A model generated the notes under the pieces. That model was not told the origin of the DNA. It did no database searches and saw only the letters and a program-made list of their open reading frames with translations. 64,000 nucleotides of DNA from contig CAOKMT010000003.1 of the NCBI GenBank assembly GCA_948469885.1, positions 62,001-126,000 of the forward strand, given 5' to 3'. Below, in pieces: positions 51,577 to 60,032 of this stretch. How positions within the stretch are numbered: the stretch's first letter is position 1; each line of letters starts with the position of its first letter. Both the position numbers and the translations under genes were made by a program. The stretch is from an uncultured Sporosarcina sp. Its GTDB lineage: Bacteria; Bacillota; Bacilli; Bacillales_A; Planococcaceae.

Positions 51577-53148
51577 ATGGAAGCAACTTGGTGGTCAATT
51601 ATCCCTCCGTTACTTGCAATCGGGTGTGCCATTCTAACACGTGAAGTGATTTTGTCACTATTGCTTGGTGTCGTAAGCGGGGCGATCATTTTAGCGAATT
51701 TCTCGATAGCCGGTGGATTGAATGATTCATTCCAAACGGTTTTTGCGCAAGTGGCCGATCCTGAATGGACGACGCCGATCCTTATTTTCGCCTTGATGCT
51801 GGGCGGTATGACCGCCCTCTTAACGAAATCTGGTGCGACTGAACGGTTCGGCATCTGGGCTATGTCAAAAGTGAAAACACGTGTTGGCGCCCAACTTGTC
51901 ACGATGTTCACAGGGTATGCGATTTTTATCGACGATTATTTTAACAGTTTGGCAGTCGGGCAAATTGCTCGTCCGATTACAGACAATCAAGGTGTATCCA
52001 GGTCGAAATTAGCTTATTTAATTGACTCGACGGGTGCGCCGATATGTGTCCTTATTCCTTTATCAAGTTGGGGTGCATATATTTTCTCATTACTTGCCGA
52101 GCCCATTAAGACGTACGGACTTGGACATAGCCCGGTATCCGCTTTTCTTTATATTTTACCGGCGAATTATTATGCAATCGGGTCGTTATTACTTGTATTC
52201 TTAGTCATTTGGTGGCGTTTGGATTTTCCGCTTATGCGCAAGCATGAACTGCAAGCGCAGCAATCAGTGGAAAAACTGAAAAAAGAAGGGAAAGTGAAAG
52301 TAGCGCAGGCAAAAGTACCATTTAGCCAATCGTTAGACCTTATACTGCCGATTTTGTCAATGATCATCGCGACAGTCTATTTCTTTTTAAGTTCGGGTGG
52401 TTACTTCTCGGAAGACGTCAGTTTAATGGTAGCGGCAGGTGAGGGAAATATTACATTGGCACTTGTCTATGGCGTTGTCGCTTCTGTGGTTGTTGCGGCT
52501 TTACTATTCATCCCGCGTAAAAAATTGAAAGCGAAAGATTTTCTTTCAACATTTACCAAAGGGATGGAAAGCATGCTTGGCGGCGCAATGATTTTAGTCC
52601 TAGCATGGTCGATCGGAGACATTGTAGGTCGTTTGGAAACAGGCCAATTTTTGGCCACATTAGTCCAAGGAAATATTCCGATGTGGATTATACCCGCCAT
52701 ATTATTTGCGCTTGGTTGTGTCATGGCGTTTGCGACAGGGACGTCGTGGGGAACATTTGCGATCATGATTCCGATCGGCGCCACGGTGGTTGGATCGACG
52801 AATCCCGAGTGGGTGTTGACCGCGATTGGCGCAGTAATGGCAGGCTCCGTATTCGGAGATCATTGCTCACCAATTTCCGATTCGACAATTTTATCAGCGA
52901 TCGGTGCCGAATGTGAACTGATGGATCATGTGTCCACGCAGATCCCTTATGCGCTTACTGCCGCTTTCACATCATTCGTCGGATATGTTGCGTTCGGTCT
53001 TACGTCATCCGTATGGGTAGGATTGCTCGTCATGGTTGCCTCTTTAGTCGGTGTCTTAATGATCATGAAAAGGCGCCTTGCCGCTTCTTCACCTTCAGTC
53101 GGATTATTGCAAGAAGAACAAATGGAAAGCTCTACACAAACTTCATAA
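51577..53148 (+). CDS. NhaC-family Na+/H+ antiporter-like transporter
   Basis: Membrane transporter of 523 aa with about 12 helices in the NhaC family. Signature stretches include FIDDYFNSLAVGQIARPITD, DSTGAPICVLIPLSSWGAYIFSLL, FATGTSWGTFAIMIPIGATVVG and SVFGDHCSPISDSTILSAIGAECE. Members exchange Na+ and H+, and some carry organic substrates such as malate/lactate or amino acids. ATG at 51577 follows AGGAGTGA; earlier in-frame codons lack spacing. Its position 50 bases after the lysine-dehydrogenase-like gene suggests a related amino-acid or amine substrate. A terminator follows. Confidence 0.88.
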   Translation: MEATWWSIIPPLLAIGCAILTREVILSLLLGVVSGAIILANFSIAGGLNDSFQTVFAQVADPEWTTPILIFALMLGGMTALLTKSGATERFGIWAMSKVKTRVGAQLVTMFTGYAIFIDDYFNSLAVGQIARPITDNQGVSRSKLAYLIDSTGAPICVLIPLSSWGAYIFSLLAEPIKTYGLGHSPVSAFLYILPANYYAIGSLLLVFLVIWWRLDFPLMRKHELQAQQSVEKLKKEGKVKVAQAKVPFSQSLDLILPILSMIIATVYFFLSSGGYFSEDVSLMVAAGEGNITLALVYGVVASVVVAALLFIPRKKLKAKDFLSTFTKGMESMLGGAMILVLAWSIGDIVGRLETGQFLATLVQGNIPMWIIPAILFALGCVMAFATGTSWGTFAIMIPIGATVVGSTNPEWVLTAIGAVMAGSVFGDHCSPISDSTILSAIGAECELMDHVSTQIPYALTAAFTSFVGYVAFGLTSSVWVGLLVMVASLVGVLMIMKRRLAASSPSVGLLQEEQMESSTQTS

Positions 53149-53157
53149 TTGAACATC

Positions 53158-53199
53158 GGATTTGAAGACCTTGGAAATGGTCTTCAAGTCCTTTTTTTA
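53158..53199 (+). terminator. rho-independent terminator
   Basis: GGATTTGAAGACC at 53158-53170 pairs with GGTCTTCAAGTCC at 53179-53191 (one G-T pair), followed by TTTTTTTAG. It separates the catabolic region from the type VII secretion locus. Confidence 0.9.
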
Positions 53200-53448
53200 G
53201 TTGAATTATCCTAGTTTCAAACATCTTTAAATCGAGGTTTGTAAATATTGAGAAAAATTTAAAATTGAATCGAAAGATCTAGTCGGTCGAATTTTCGGCA
53301 GTCATTCAGACTAAATTCCATAAAATCTCAATCAAAAAGATTTGGATGCAATGCCAATTCCTGTATTTCCCTAGCACCCATTGCCAATGGTGACTAATGG
53401 TACAGTGACCATGAACCTAAGTATTGCAAATGGAGAAATTATCTGTCT

Positions 53449-53477
53449 TTGACAATAAAAAAATGGCATGTTATTCA
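53449..53477 (+). promoter_or_regulatory. candidate sigma-A promoter of the type VII secretion locus
   Basis: TTGACA at 53449-53454 is a perfect -35 box; 17 bases later TATTCA at 53472-53477 is a poor -10. It lies about 40 bases before the esxA start. The rest of the 53200-53448 stretch shows no further feature. Confidence 0.42.
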
Positions 53478-53518
53478 TAGAGTAGAGTTTTATAAATTGA
53501 TTAAGGGAGATGTTTGGA

Positions 53519-53812
53519 ATGTCAGGAATTATTCGCGTAACACCGGCGGAACTCGCTGCAATGGCAAATCGATACAATCATGAGTCTGGAGAAGTAGCTT
53601 CTCAAATCGGTCGTCTTGATGGCATGATCGGCGAATTGCAATCGATGTGGGAAGGGGCTTCCAGTGCTGCGTTTGCGGAACAGTACGAGCGTCTAAAACC
53701 ACATTTCAATGAAATGCGTGAACTGTTAAGTGAAGTTGGCGTCCAGCTGAATCGTGCAGGCGAAGCGTTGCAAGATGCAGACCAGCAAATCGCAGGTCAA
53801 ATCCGCGGTTAA
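53519..53812 (+). CDS. esxA: WXG100 family secreted protein EsxA/YukE
   Basis: A 97-residue helical-hairpin protein, the primary substrate of the type VII secretion system. The WXG turn is Trp44-Glu45-Gly46 (SMWEGASSAAF), flanked by two amphipathic helices. ATG at 53519 follows AAGGGAGA with 8 bases spacing. The C-terminus ends LQDADQQIAGQIRG; a canonical YxxxD/E export signal is not evident, as in several Firmicute EsxA proteins. A terminator directly downstream suggests a separate abundant esxA transcript with partial read-through into the secretion genes. Confidence 0.95.
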   Translation: MSGIIRVTPAELAAMANRYNHESGEVASQIGRLDGMIGELQSMWEGASSAAFAEQYERLKPHFNEMRELLSEVGVQLNRAGEALQDADQQIAGQIRG

Positions 53813-53829
53813 TCATAAACCTATACAGG

Positions 53830-53867
53830 GAAGCGTCTTTTGTCTAACGGAAGACGCTTCTTCTTTG
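53830..53867 (+). terminator. terminator between esxA and esaB
   Basis: GAAGCGTCTT at 53830-53839 pairs perfectly with AAGACGCTTC at 53851-53860, followed by TTCTTTG. It is probably a partial terminator that lowers expression of the membrane components relative to EsxA. Confidence 0.82.
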
Positions 53868-53947
53868 TAAATCAATTCTACAAAATGATTGTTTCATAGA
53901 ATGGGGCAAGAAGAGAAAACCCTATGCTTTTAGGAGGCCGAACTGCG

Positions 53948-54187
53948 GTGTATATTGAAATTACAGTCGATCTGAAAAACTATGATGGAAACGTGTTCGA
54001 TCTTAAATTATCGGATTATCATACAGTGAAAAAGTTGATCGATATCGCTTGGCAAGCCAGTTCCATTTCTCAAGGACAACGGGAAGGCCATTGGGTACGG
54101 GTTGTCAATAAAAATAAACTGTTTCCGGGACATTTGACGTTGGCACATTGCGGCATTACAACAGGAGACCGGATTGAAATCATGTAA
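53948..54187 (+). CDS. esaB: type VII secretion ubiquitin-like protein EsaB/YukD
   Basis: A 79-residue ubiquitin-fold protein matching YukD in length and sequence: YIEITVDLKNYDGNVFDLKLSDYHTVKKLIDIAWQ and a C-terminal HCGITTGDRIEIM. GTG at 53948 is about 10 bases after AGGAGG at 53932-53937; the ATG at 53924 lies before that site. It is a cytoplasmic accessory or regulatory factor for the secretion apparatus. The essB gene follows after 13 bases. Confidence 0.95.
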   Translation: MYIEITVDLKNYDGNVFDLKLSDYHTVKKLIDIAWQASSISQGQREGHWVRVVNKNKLFPGHLTLAHCGITTGDRIEIM

Positions 54188-54200
54188 AGGAGCCATCGCA

Positions 54201-55505
54201 ATGTCGACGAATCAATCTACATATTTAAAGAAACTTTTGGATGCAAACATAAAAAAAGAAGAGAACACAAGGACATTTGAATTTCAAAAAGAAAGAATCG
54301 GTTTGAAAAATAGTTTAGAAATTACATTTTTGAAAGAAGTCGATCCACAGATTCAAAAAGAAATTGTAATGATGGATGATGAGCTTATTGTGAAAGCGAC
54401 AGTGCCGGATGCTTATAAAGAATTCAATGCTTTACGGACGGAAGATGAGAAAGCGAGATGGATTTTCGCTTATCAACTTGTGGAGAAAGTAAAAAGGCAA
54501 CCGTATCCGCGCCTAAATCTAGTCGTTTGTCCAGAAAATATTGTTTACAACACAGGAATGACGCCATTGTTCATCCATTATGGCGTGATGGAAAGTCTAC
54601 CTCCATTCGAAAAAAATGATGAGCGGCTCTGGCTTGAAACAAAGGCAACTGTGGCAGCTGCGGTAGATTCTTCGCGAACTTTTGACGACTACGTTCATTA
54701 TCATGAAACGGTCGACCTATCGACGGTGACAGCCAAAATTATGTCGATGGCTGATCATTCTTCATTACTTGAATTTATCGAAATGGAACTGCAAGCGTTG
54801 CAAGAAAAAGAATCGACATATGTTAAATTACCTCAAAAGAAATGGAAGACTTCCAAGTTTGCTTCAATCGGGCTCGGTGTTTTACTCATCCCGGCCATTT
54901 TATTCATACTCTACACATTCATTTATGAACAACCGAAACAAGAAGCTTATTTAAATAGCCATGAGCACTATTTAGCAAAAAAGTATAGTGATGTTGTCAC
55001 CATTTTAAGTCAACAACGGGTGAAGAAAATGCCGTACGTTGTGCTATATGAACTTGCCCACGCTTCTGTCATTAATGAAAAGTTGACGGAATCGCAGAAG
55101 GAAAATGTACTGAACAATATTACATTGCAGACGGATGCGACGTATTTGAAATACTGGATCTATATCGGACGAGCAGAAGCGGAAAAAGCGATCGACCTTG
55201 CACGCTCCCTCGAAGATGGTGAACTGATTACATACGGATTGTTGAAAAGGCGGGAAGAAATACAAGCGGAGAGCGACTTAAGTGGTGAAGAGAAACAACA
55301 GTTACTGAAAGAGATTGACATGGAAGTGGAAGAGTACGAAAAATTGATGAAAGAAAATGAAGAAATGGAAAAAGCGGAAGAAGAAAGAGCAGCCGAAGAA
55401 AAAGAGGCGGCAGAAAAAAAGGAAACGGAAAAAGCCGCTGAAAAAGCTGCCAAAGAAGAAGTTGAACGTGAGAAGGAAAAATCGAAAGAGTCGCCCGATA
55501 CTTGA
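54201..55505 (+). CDS. essB: type VII secretion protein EssB/YukC
   Basis: Bitopic membrane protein of 434 aa. The N-terminal cytoplasmic pseudokinase-like domain spans about residues 1-215, one membrane helix (FASIGLGVLLIPAILFILYTFIY) lies at about 220-242, and an extracellular helical domain follows. The C-terminus ends in a long Glu/Lys/Ala-rich coiled coil (about 375-434). ATG at 54201 follows AAAGGAG. EssB is a scaffold of the secretion pore that contacts EssC. It ends about 45 bases before essC. Confidence 0.95.
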   Translation: MSTNQSTYLKKLLDANIKKEENTRTFEFQKERIGLKNSLEITFLKEVDPQIQKEIVMMDDELIVKATVPDAYKEFNALRTEDEKARWIFAYQLVEKVKRQPYPRLNLVVCPENIVYNTGMTPLFIHYGVMESLPPFEKNDERLWLETKATVAAAVDSSRTFDDYVHYHETVDLSTVTAKIMSMADHSSLLEFIEMELQALQEKESTYVKLPQKKWKTSKFASIGLGVLLIPAILFILYTFIYEQPKQEAYLNSHEHYLAKKYSDVVTILSQQRVKKMPYVVLYELAHASVINEKLTESQKENVLNNITLQTDATYLKYWIYIGRAEAEKAIDLARSLEDGELITYGLLKRREEIQAESDLSGEEKQQLLKEIDMEVEEYEKLMKENEEMEKAEEERAAEEKEAAEKKETEKAAEKAAKEEVEREKEKSKESPDT

Positions 55506-55550
55506 GTCGCATATTTATGGTGAGTGGAATGATGGAAGAAGGTGTTAGCT

Positions 55551-58500
55551 ATGCGTCAGCTTTGGCTTTTTTATGAAGAATATTATCAACGCATTGAACT
55601 GGATGAAAATGAAGTTGACAAGATGACGGTCGGTCCTAAAGTGTCTGATGATGTCACAATCCAAACCTTCCCTTTTATGCAAGGTCCCATCGTCATGGAA
55701 GCGGGAAGGGATGGATTCTCCGTACAGGAGAACAACGAGAGGCTAGGCTTTCTAAAGGAGCAAAATCCTGTCTCCGTGATCAGGAAAGGGAGGACTTTGC
55801 AGTTATTGCTTACCCATCCGTTCGGCAAACGAAATACATACTATATGGATTATGAAAGTGAAGTTACATTTGCCATTCAGGATGATAGCGCCCAAGTCAA
55901 TTTGCTTGGTCAGTCTTCTCAAGAAAACAGGAGTGGTTCCTTTGCATTTTTTAAAACATCAGGTTGTTGGACAGTAGAAGTCGATTCAACTTGTCGGCTC
56001 TATATCAATGGTCGAAAAGTAGATAGGGATACGAAAGTGGAAGTTGGGGATGTCATCCAATGGGCATTTATGGAAATCAGTTTGGTCGCTGAGGACTTAA
56101 TTGAAATCGCATCCGTCCACGAATATGAGTCAGCGTTACCGCGGTTTGACATGCCTCAGTCAGAAATGGCGAAAACGTATCCGGATTATCGTAGGACGCC
56201 GCGGATGATTTATGAATTGCCGGAAGAAAAAGTGTCTCTTTCCTTTCCAGCACAAGAAAGCGAAGATACGGGCCGGGGACTTTGGCTCATCATCGCACCG
56301 CCCCTTGTCATGCTTATCGTCATGGGGCTTGTTGCATTATTGATCCCCCGCGGTATTTTCATTATTATTTCGATTTCCATGTTTTTAATGACACTTGTTA
56401 CATCGACTGTCCAATACTTCAAAGATAAAAAGAGAAGGAAGTTGAATGAGGAGAAAAGACAGCGTGTCTACACCGCTTATCTGCAAAATATGCGGGAAGA
56501 GCTACATGAACTATCGACAAAACAGAAGGAAGTATTGACCTATCATTTCCCGACATTCGAACAGATGAAACATATGACCGATCACATATCTGGAAGGATT
56601 TGGGAGCGGACATTGGAAAGTGAGGATTTCCTTGAATTCAGGCTTGGCACGGGCAATGTGCCATCCAGTTATGAAATTTCGTTATCATCGGGTGATTTGG
56701 CGAATCGAGAAATCGATGATCTATTAGAACAATCACAACGCATGGAAGAAGTGTATAAAGAAGTTGCATCTGCCCCGATTACCGCAGGATTATTTAATGG
56801 GATATTGGGACTTGTCGGGAAAGAATCGGTGACGAAAAGGGAGTTGCACCAAATTGTCGGGCAGCTTGCCTTTTCCCATAGTTACCATGATGTGCGATTT
56901 GTTTTCATTTTCAATCATGCGAATTATGCGGAGTTCGAGTGGATGAAATGGCTACCTCATTTCATGTTGCCCCATATGCATGCAAAAGGGTTCATCCATA
57001 ATGAACAGACGCGAGATCAGCTGTTATCTTCGTTATACGAAATTATTCGGGAACGAGATGTCGATGAAAATAAAGGAGAGATGAGATTTACACCTCACCT
57101 CATTTTTATCGTCGCTGATTATTCATTGCTCTCCGAACATGTTATTTTGGAATATTTGGAAGGGAAAGATCATGCGGCACTCGGTATTTCTGTTATATTT
57201 GCCGCGACCGCGCAAGAAAGAATTACAGAGAATGTCCATACACTCGTCCGTTATGTCAATGAAAACGAGGGCGATATCCTCATGGTGGCAAAAAGAGCGG
57301 TGCAGATTCCGTTCACGCTTGATACGCACCATGGTTCGACGAATGAGCGGTTTGCGCGCATGTTGAAGACGTTGAACCATCAAGTCGGTATGACGAATTC
57401 AATTCCGACTTCTGTCAGTTTTCTAGAGATGTTCGATGTGAAAGACGTGGAAGAATTAACCGTTGCTGACTATTGGTTGACGAATGAGTCGGCGAAATCA
57501 CTCGCCGTCCCGATCGGTTTCAAAGGAAAAGAAGATCTCGTCAAACTCAATTTACATGAAAAAGCACATGGCCCTCACGGTTTATTGGCGGGAACGACAG
57601 GTTCGGGGAAAAGTGAATTTCTTCAAACGTACATCTTGTCACTCGCCGTGAATTTTCATCCACATGAAGTCGCTTTTCTACTCATTGACTATAAAGGAGG
57701 CGGGATGGCGCAACCTTTCCGCAACATCCCGCACTTGTTGGGGACAATCACCAATATTGAAGGAAGTCAAAACTTCAGTATGCGTGCACTCGCTTCTATC
57801 AATAGTGAATTGAAACGTAGACAGCGTCTTTTTGATCAGTATGTAGTGACGCACATCGATGATTATACGGCGCTTTACAAAGAAGGTGTGGCGGAGGAGC
57901 CTTTACCGCATCTCTTTCTCATTTCCGATGAATTTGCAGAGTTGAAAAGTGAAGAACCGGATTTTATCCGTGAACTGGTCAGTACAGCGAGAATTGGACG
58001 GAGTCTCGGTGTCCACCTTATATTGGCGACGCAAAAGCCGGGCGGGATCATTGATGAACAGATTTGGAGTAACGCCCGTTTCCGAGTTGCTTTGAAAGTG
58101 CAAGATGCTTCAGATAGTAAGGAGATTTTGAAGAATGGAGATGCCGCTTCTATCACGGTGACCGGCCGTGGATATTTACAAGTCGGCAACAACGAAGTGT
58201 ACGAACTGTTCCAGTCTGCTTGGAGCGGGGCCCCTTATCAGGAAGAAACGGCCGAAGGGGAAGACGAAGTCGCCATCGTCACAGACCTTGGCTTGCATCC
58301 GTTGTCAGGTATCGAGACGAATATCAGAAAGAAAAAAGGCGGTATTACTGAAATTGAGGCAGTGACCGAGAAAATCGCGGAGACCCAGAGAGCGTTGGCG
58401 ATTGGCAAATTGGCGAGTCCATGGCTACCTCCGCTGCCGACCCGTATACAAAAAGAAACAGGGCCTGCAAAATCTTCAGAGGTTGTCATCGGGATGATTG

Positions 58501-60032
58501 ACGAGCCTGACAAACAAAGTCAAACACCAATTGCCTATCGTATCGTTGATGATGGGAATGTCGGTATCTTCGGTTCCCCGGGCTATGGAAAGTCGTATAC
58601 ATTGTTGACAATTTTGCTTGGAATCGGTGAAAGTGTTTCGCCTGAGGAAGCGAATTTTTACATTTTGGATTACGGCAACGGTTCTTTATTGCCGTTGAAA
58701 CAACTCGTGCACACTGCCGATTATTTCACAATCGATGAAGAACTGAAACGGGATAAATTCATCAAGATGATCAAAGATGAAATCGCTAAACGGAAAATCG
58801 CTTTCCAAAAGGCTGAAGTGAGCCATATCCATATGTATAACAACTTGGATGGGCATCATTTCCCGCTCCTGTACATCGCTGTTGATAATTTTGACATCGT
58901 GCGGGAAGAGATGGAAGCCCTTGAAATGCAATTGAACCAATTCGGTCGGGATGGCCAGTCACTCGGCATCTACTTATTTGTGACAGCGACGAGAGCACAG
59001 TCGGTGAGGCAGTCGCTCATGAATAATTTAAAGACCAAAATTGTCCATTACTTGATGGACAAATCCGAGTCGTTTAACGTCATCGGACGTGTCCCGTTCG
59101 ATGCTGAACCGTTCCCTGGTAGGGGGATCATTAAGAAAGAAGAAGCTTTCTTTTCACAGTTATACTTGCCGGCGGCGGGGGAGGATGACTTTGAAGTGTT
59201 GGCGGCAATCAAACAAAATGTCCAACAGTTGAATGATCTATACCGGGAATACGAAGTACCGGCATCGATCCCGATGTTGCCGCTTGAACTCACGACCGAC
59301 AACTTCAGAATGTATGTCGGCGGGGGGATGGCCGCAGATGGGCTTGTTCCGATCGGTTTGGATGAAGAAACAGTCAAACCGGTTACAATCGATTTCCGCA
59401 AGGACCGGCATTGCTTGCTCATCGGTCAAGCGGGGCGAGGGAAGACGAATATGCTGAAATTGGTGTTACAGACAGTCACTGAACAGGAGGCTGGATTTGT
59501 GGCGATTTTCGATTCGTTCGATCGTGGGCTTGCTGAATTTGGCCAAGTTGAAAACGTTGATTACCTGGAAACGAAAGAGCAGTTTACAGAATGGCTGACG
59601 CAAGTGGAACAGTTCTTCACTGAAGTGGAACGTGAATATTTGGCGCATTTGCAAAGAGGCGAAGGATCTGTGGAAGTCGTCCCTTCCTATTTAGTGATCG
59701 ACGGTTATGCAAGGTTTTTACAAGTGGCGGATATCGGTATCCAAGACCGTTTGTCCAAGCTGATGAAGCTGTATAGCCATTTAGGATTCAACGTCATCGT
59801 ATCGGGCAACAATGCGGAAATCACGAAAGGTTACGATGCCTTCACGAATGAATTGAAACTCGTGCGTCAAGCACTCATCTTCATGAAGAAATCTGAACAG
59901 ACATTGTACACGGTTCCTTACGAGCGTAGGGAACAAGAATTGCCATTAGGCTATGCACATTACATTTTGAACGGGAAAGACATGAAAGTCCAAACTCCGT
60001 TATGCAAGATTGAGAGGAAGATATTGCAATGA
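55551..60032 (+). CDS. essC: type VII secretion ATPase EssC/YukBA (FtsK/SpoIIIE family)
   Basis: Motor of the secretion system, 1493 aa. Two N-terminal FHA-like domains occupy about residues 1-190, two membrane helices lie at about 246-290, and FtsK/SpoIIIE ATPase modules follow. P-loops are GTTGSGKS (681-688), GSPGYGKS (1008-1015) and GQAGRGKT (1292-1299); the first has Walker B LFLISDEFAEL, and the later modules have weaker acidic motifs (LYIAVDNFD, YLVIDGYA). ATG at 55551 follows GAAGAAGGTG; the GTG at 55542 is part of that site. The stop overlaps esaA as ATGA. It recognises EsxA-type and LXG-type substrates. Confidence 0.96.
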   Translation: MRQLWLFYEEYYQRIELDENEVDKMTVGPKVSDDVTIQTFPFMQGPIVMEAGRDGFSVQENNERLGFLKEQNPVSVIRKGRTLQLLLTHPFGKRNTYYMDYESEVTFAIQDDSAQVNLLGQSSQENRSGSFAFFKTSGCWTVEVDSTCRLYINGRKVDRDTKVEVGDVIQWAFMEISLVAEDLIEIASVHEYESALPRFDMPQSEMAKTYPDYRRTPRMIYELPEEKVSLSFPAQESEDTGRGLWLIIAPPLVMLIVMGLVALLIPRGIFIIISISMFLMTLVTSTVQYFKDKKRRKLNEEKRQRVYTAYLQNMREELHELSTKQKEVLTYHFPTFEQMKHMTDHISGRIWERTLESEDFLEFRLGTGNVPSSYEISLSSGDLANREIDDLLEQSQRMEEVYKEVASAPITAGLFNGILGLVGKESVTKRELHQIVGQLAFSHSYHDVRFVFIFNHANYAEFEWMKWLPHFMLPHMHAKGFIHNEQTRDQLLSSLYEIIRERDVDENKGEMRFTPHLIFIVADYSLLSEHVILEYLEGKDHAALGISVIFAATAQERITENVHTLVRYVNENEGDILMVAKRAVQIPFTLDTHHGSTNERFARMLKTLNHQVGMTNSIPTSVSFLEMFDVKDVEELTVADYWLTNESAKSLAVPIGFKGKEDLVKLNLHEKAHGPHGLLAGTTGSGKSEFLQTYILSLAVNFHPHEVAFLLIDYKGGGMAQPFRNIPHLLGTITNIEGSQNFSMRALASINSELKRRQRLFDQYVVTHIDDYTALYKEGVAEEPLPHLFLISDEFAELKSEEPDFIRELVSTARIGRSLGVHLILATQKPGGIIDEQIWSNARFRVALKVQDASDSKEILKNGDAASITVTGRGYLQVGNNEVYELFQSAWSGAPYQEETAEGEDEVAIVTDLGLHPLSGIETNIRKKKGGITEIEAVTEKIAETQRALAIGKLASPWLPPLPTRIQKETGPAKSSEVVIGMIDEPDKQSQTPIAYRIVDDGNVGIFGSPGYGKSYTLLTILLGIGESVSPEEANFYILDYGNGSLLPLKQLVHTADYFTIDEELKRDKFIKMIKDEIAKRKIAFQKAEVSHIHMYNNLDGHHFPLLYIAVDNFDIVREEMEALEMQLNQFGRDGQSLGIYLFVTATRAQSVRQSLMNNLKTKIVHYLMDKSESFNVIGRVPFDAEPFPGRGIIKKEEAFFSQLYLPAAGEDDFEVLAAIKQNVQQLNDLYREYEVPASIPMLPLELTTDNFRMYVGGGMAADGLVPIGLDEETVKPVTIDFRKDRHCLLIGQAGRGKTNMLKLVLQTVTEQEAGFVAIFDSFDRGLAEFGQVENVDYLETKEQFTEWLTQVEQFFTEVEREYLAHLQRGEGSVEVVPSYLVIDGYARFLQVADIGIQDRLSKLMKLYSHLGFNVIVSGNNAEITKGYDAFTNELKLVRQALIFMKKSEQTLYTVPYERREQELPLGYAHYILNGKDMKVQTPLCKIERKILQ

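Noticed and set aside
53371..53577. 68-aa minus-strand frame before esxA
   Set aside because: Covers the esxA promoter and start region; no ribosome binding site or recognisable sequence.
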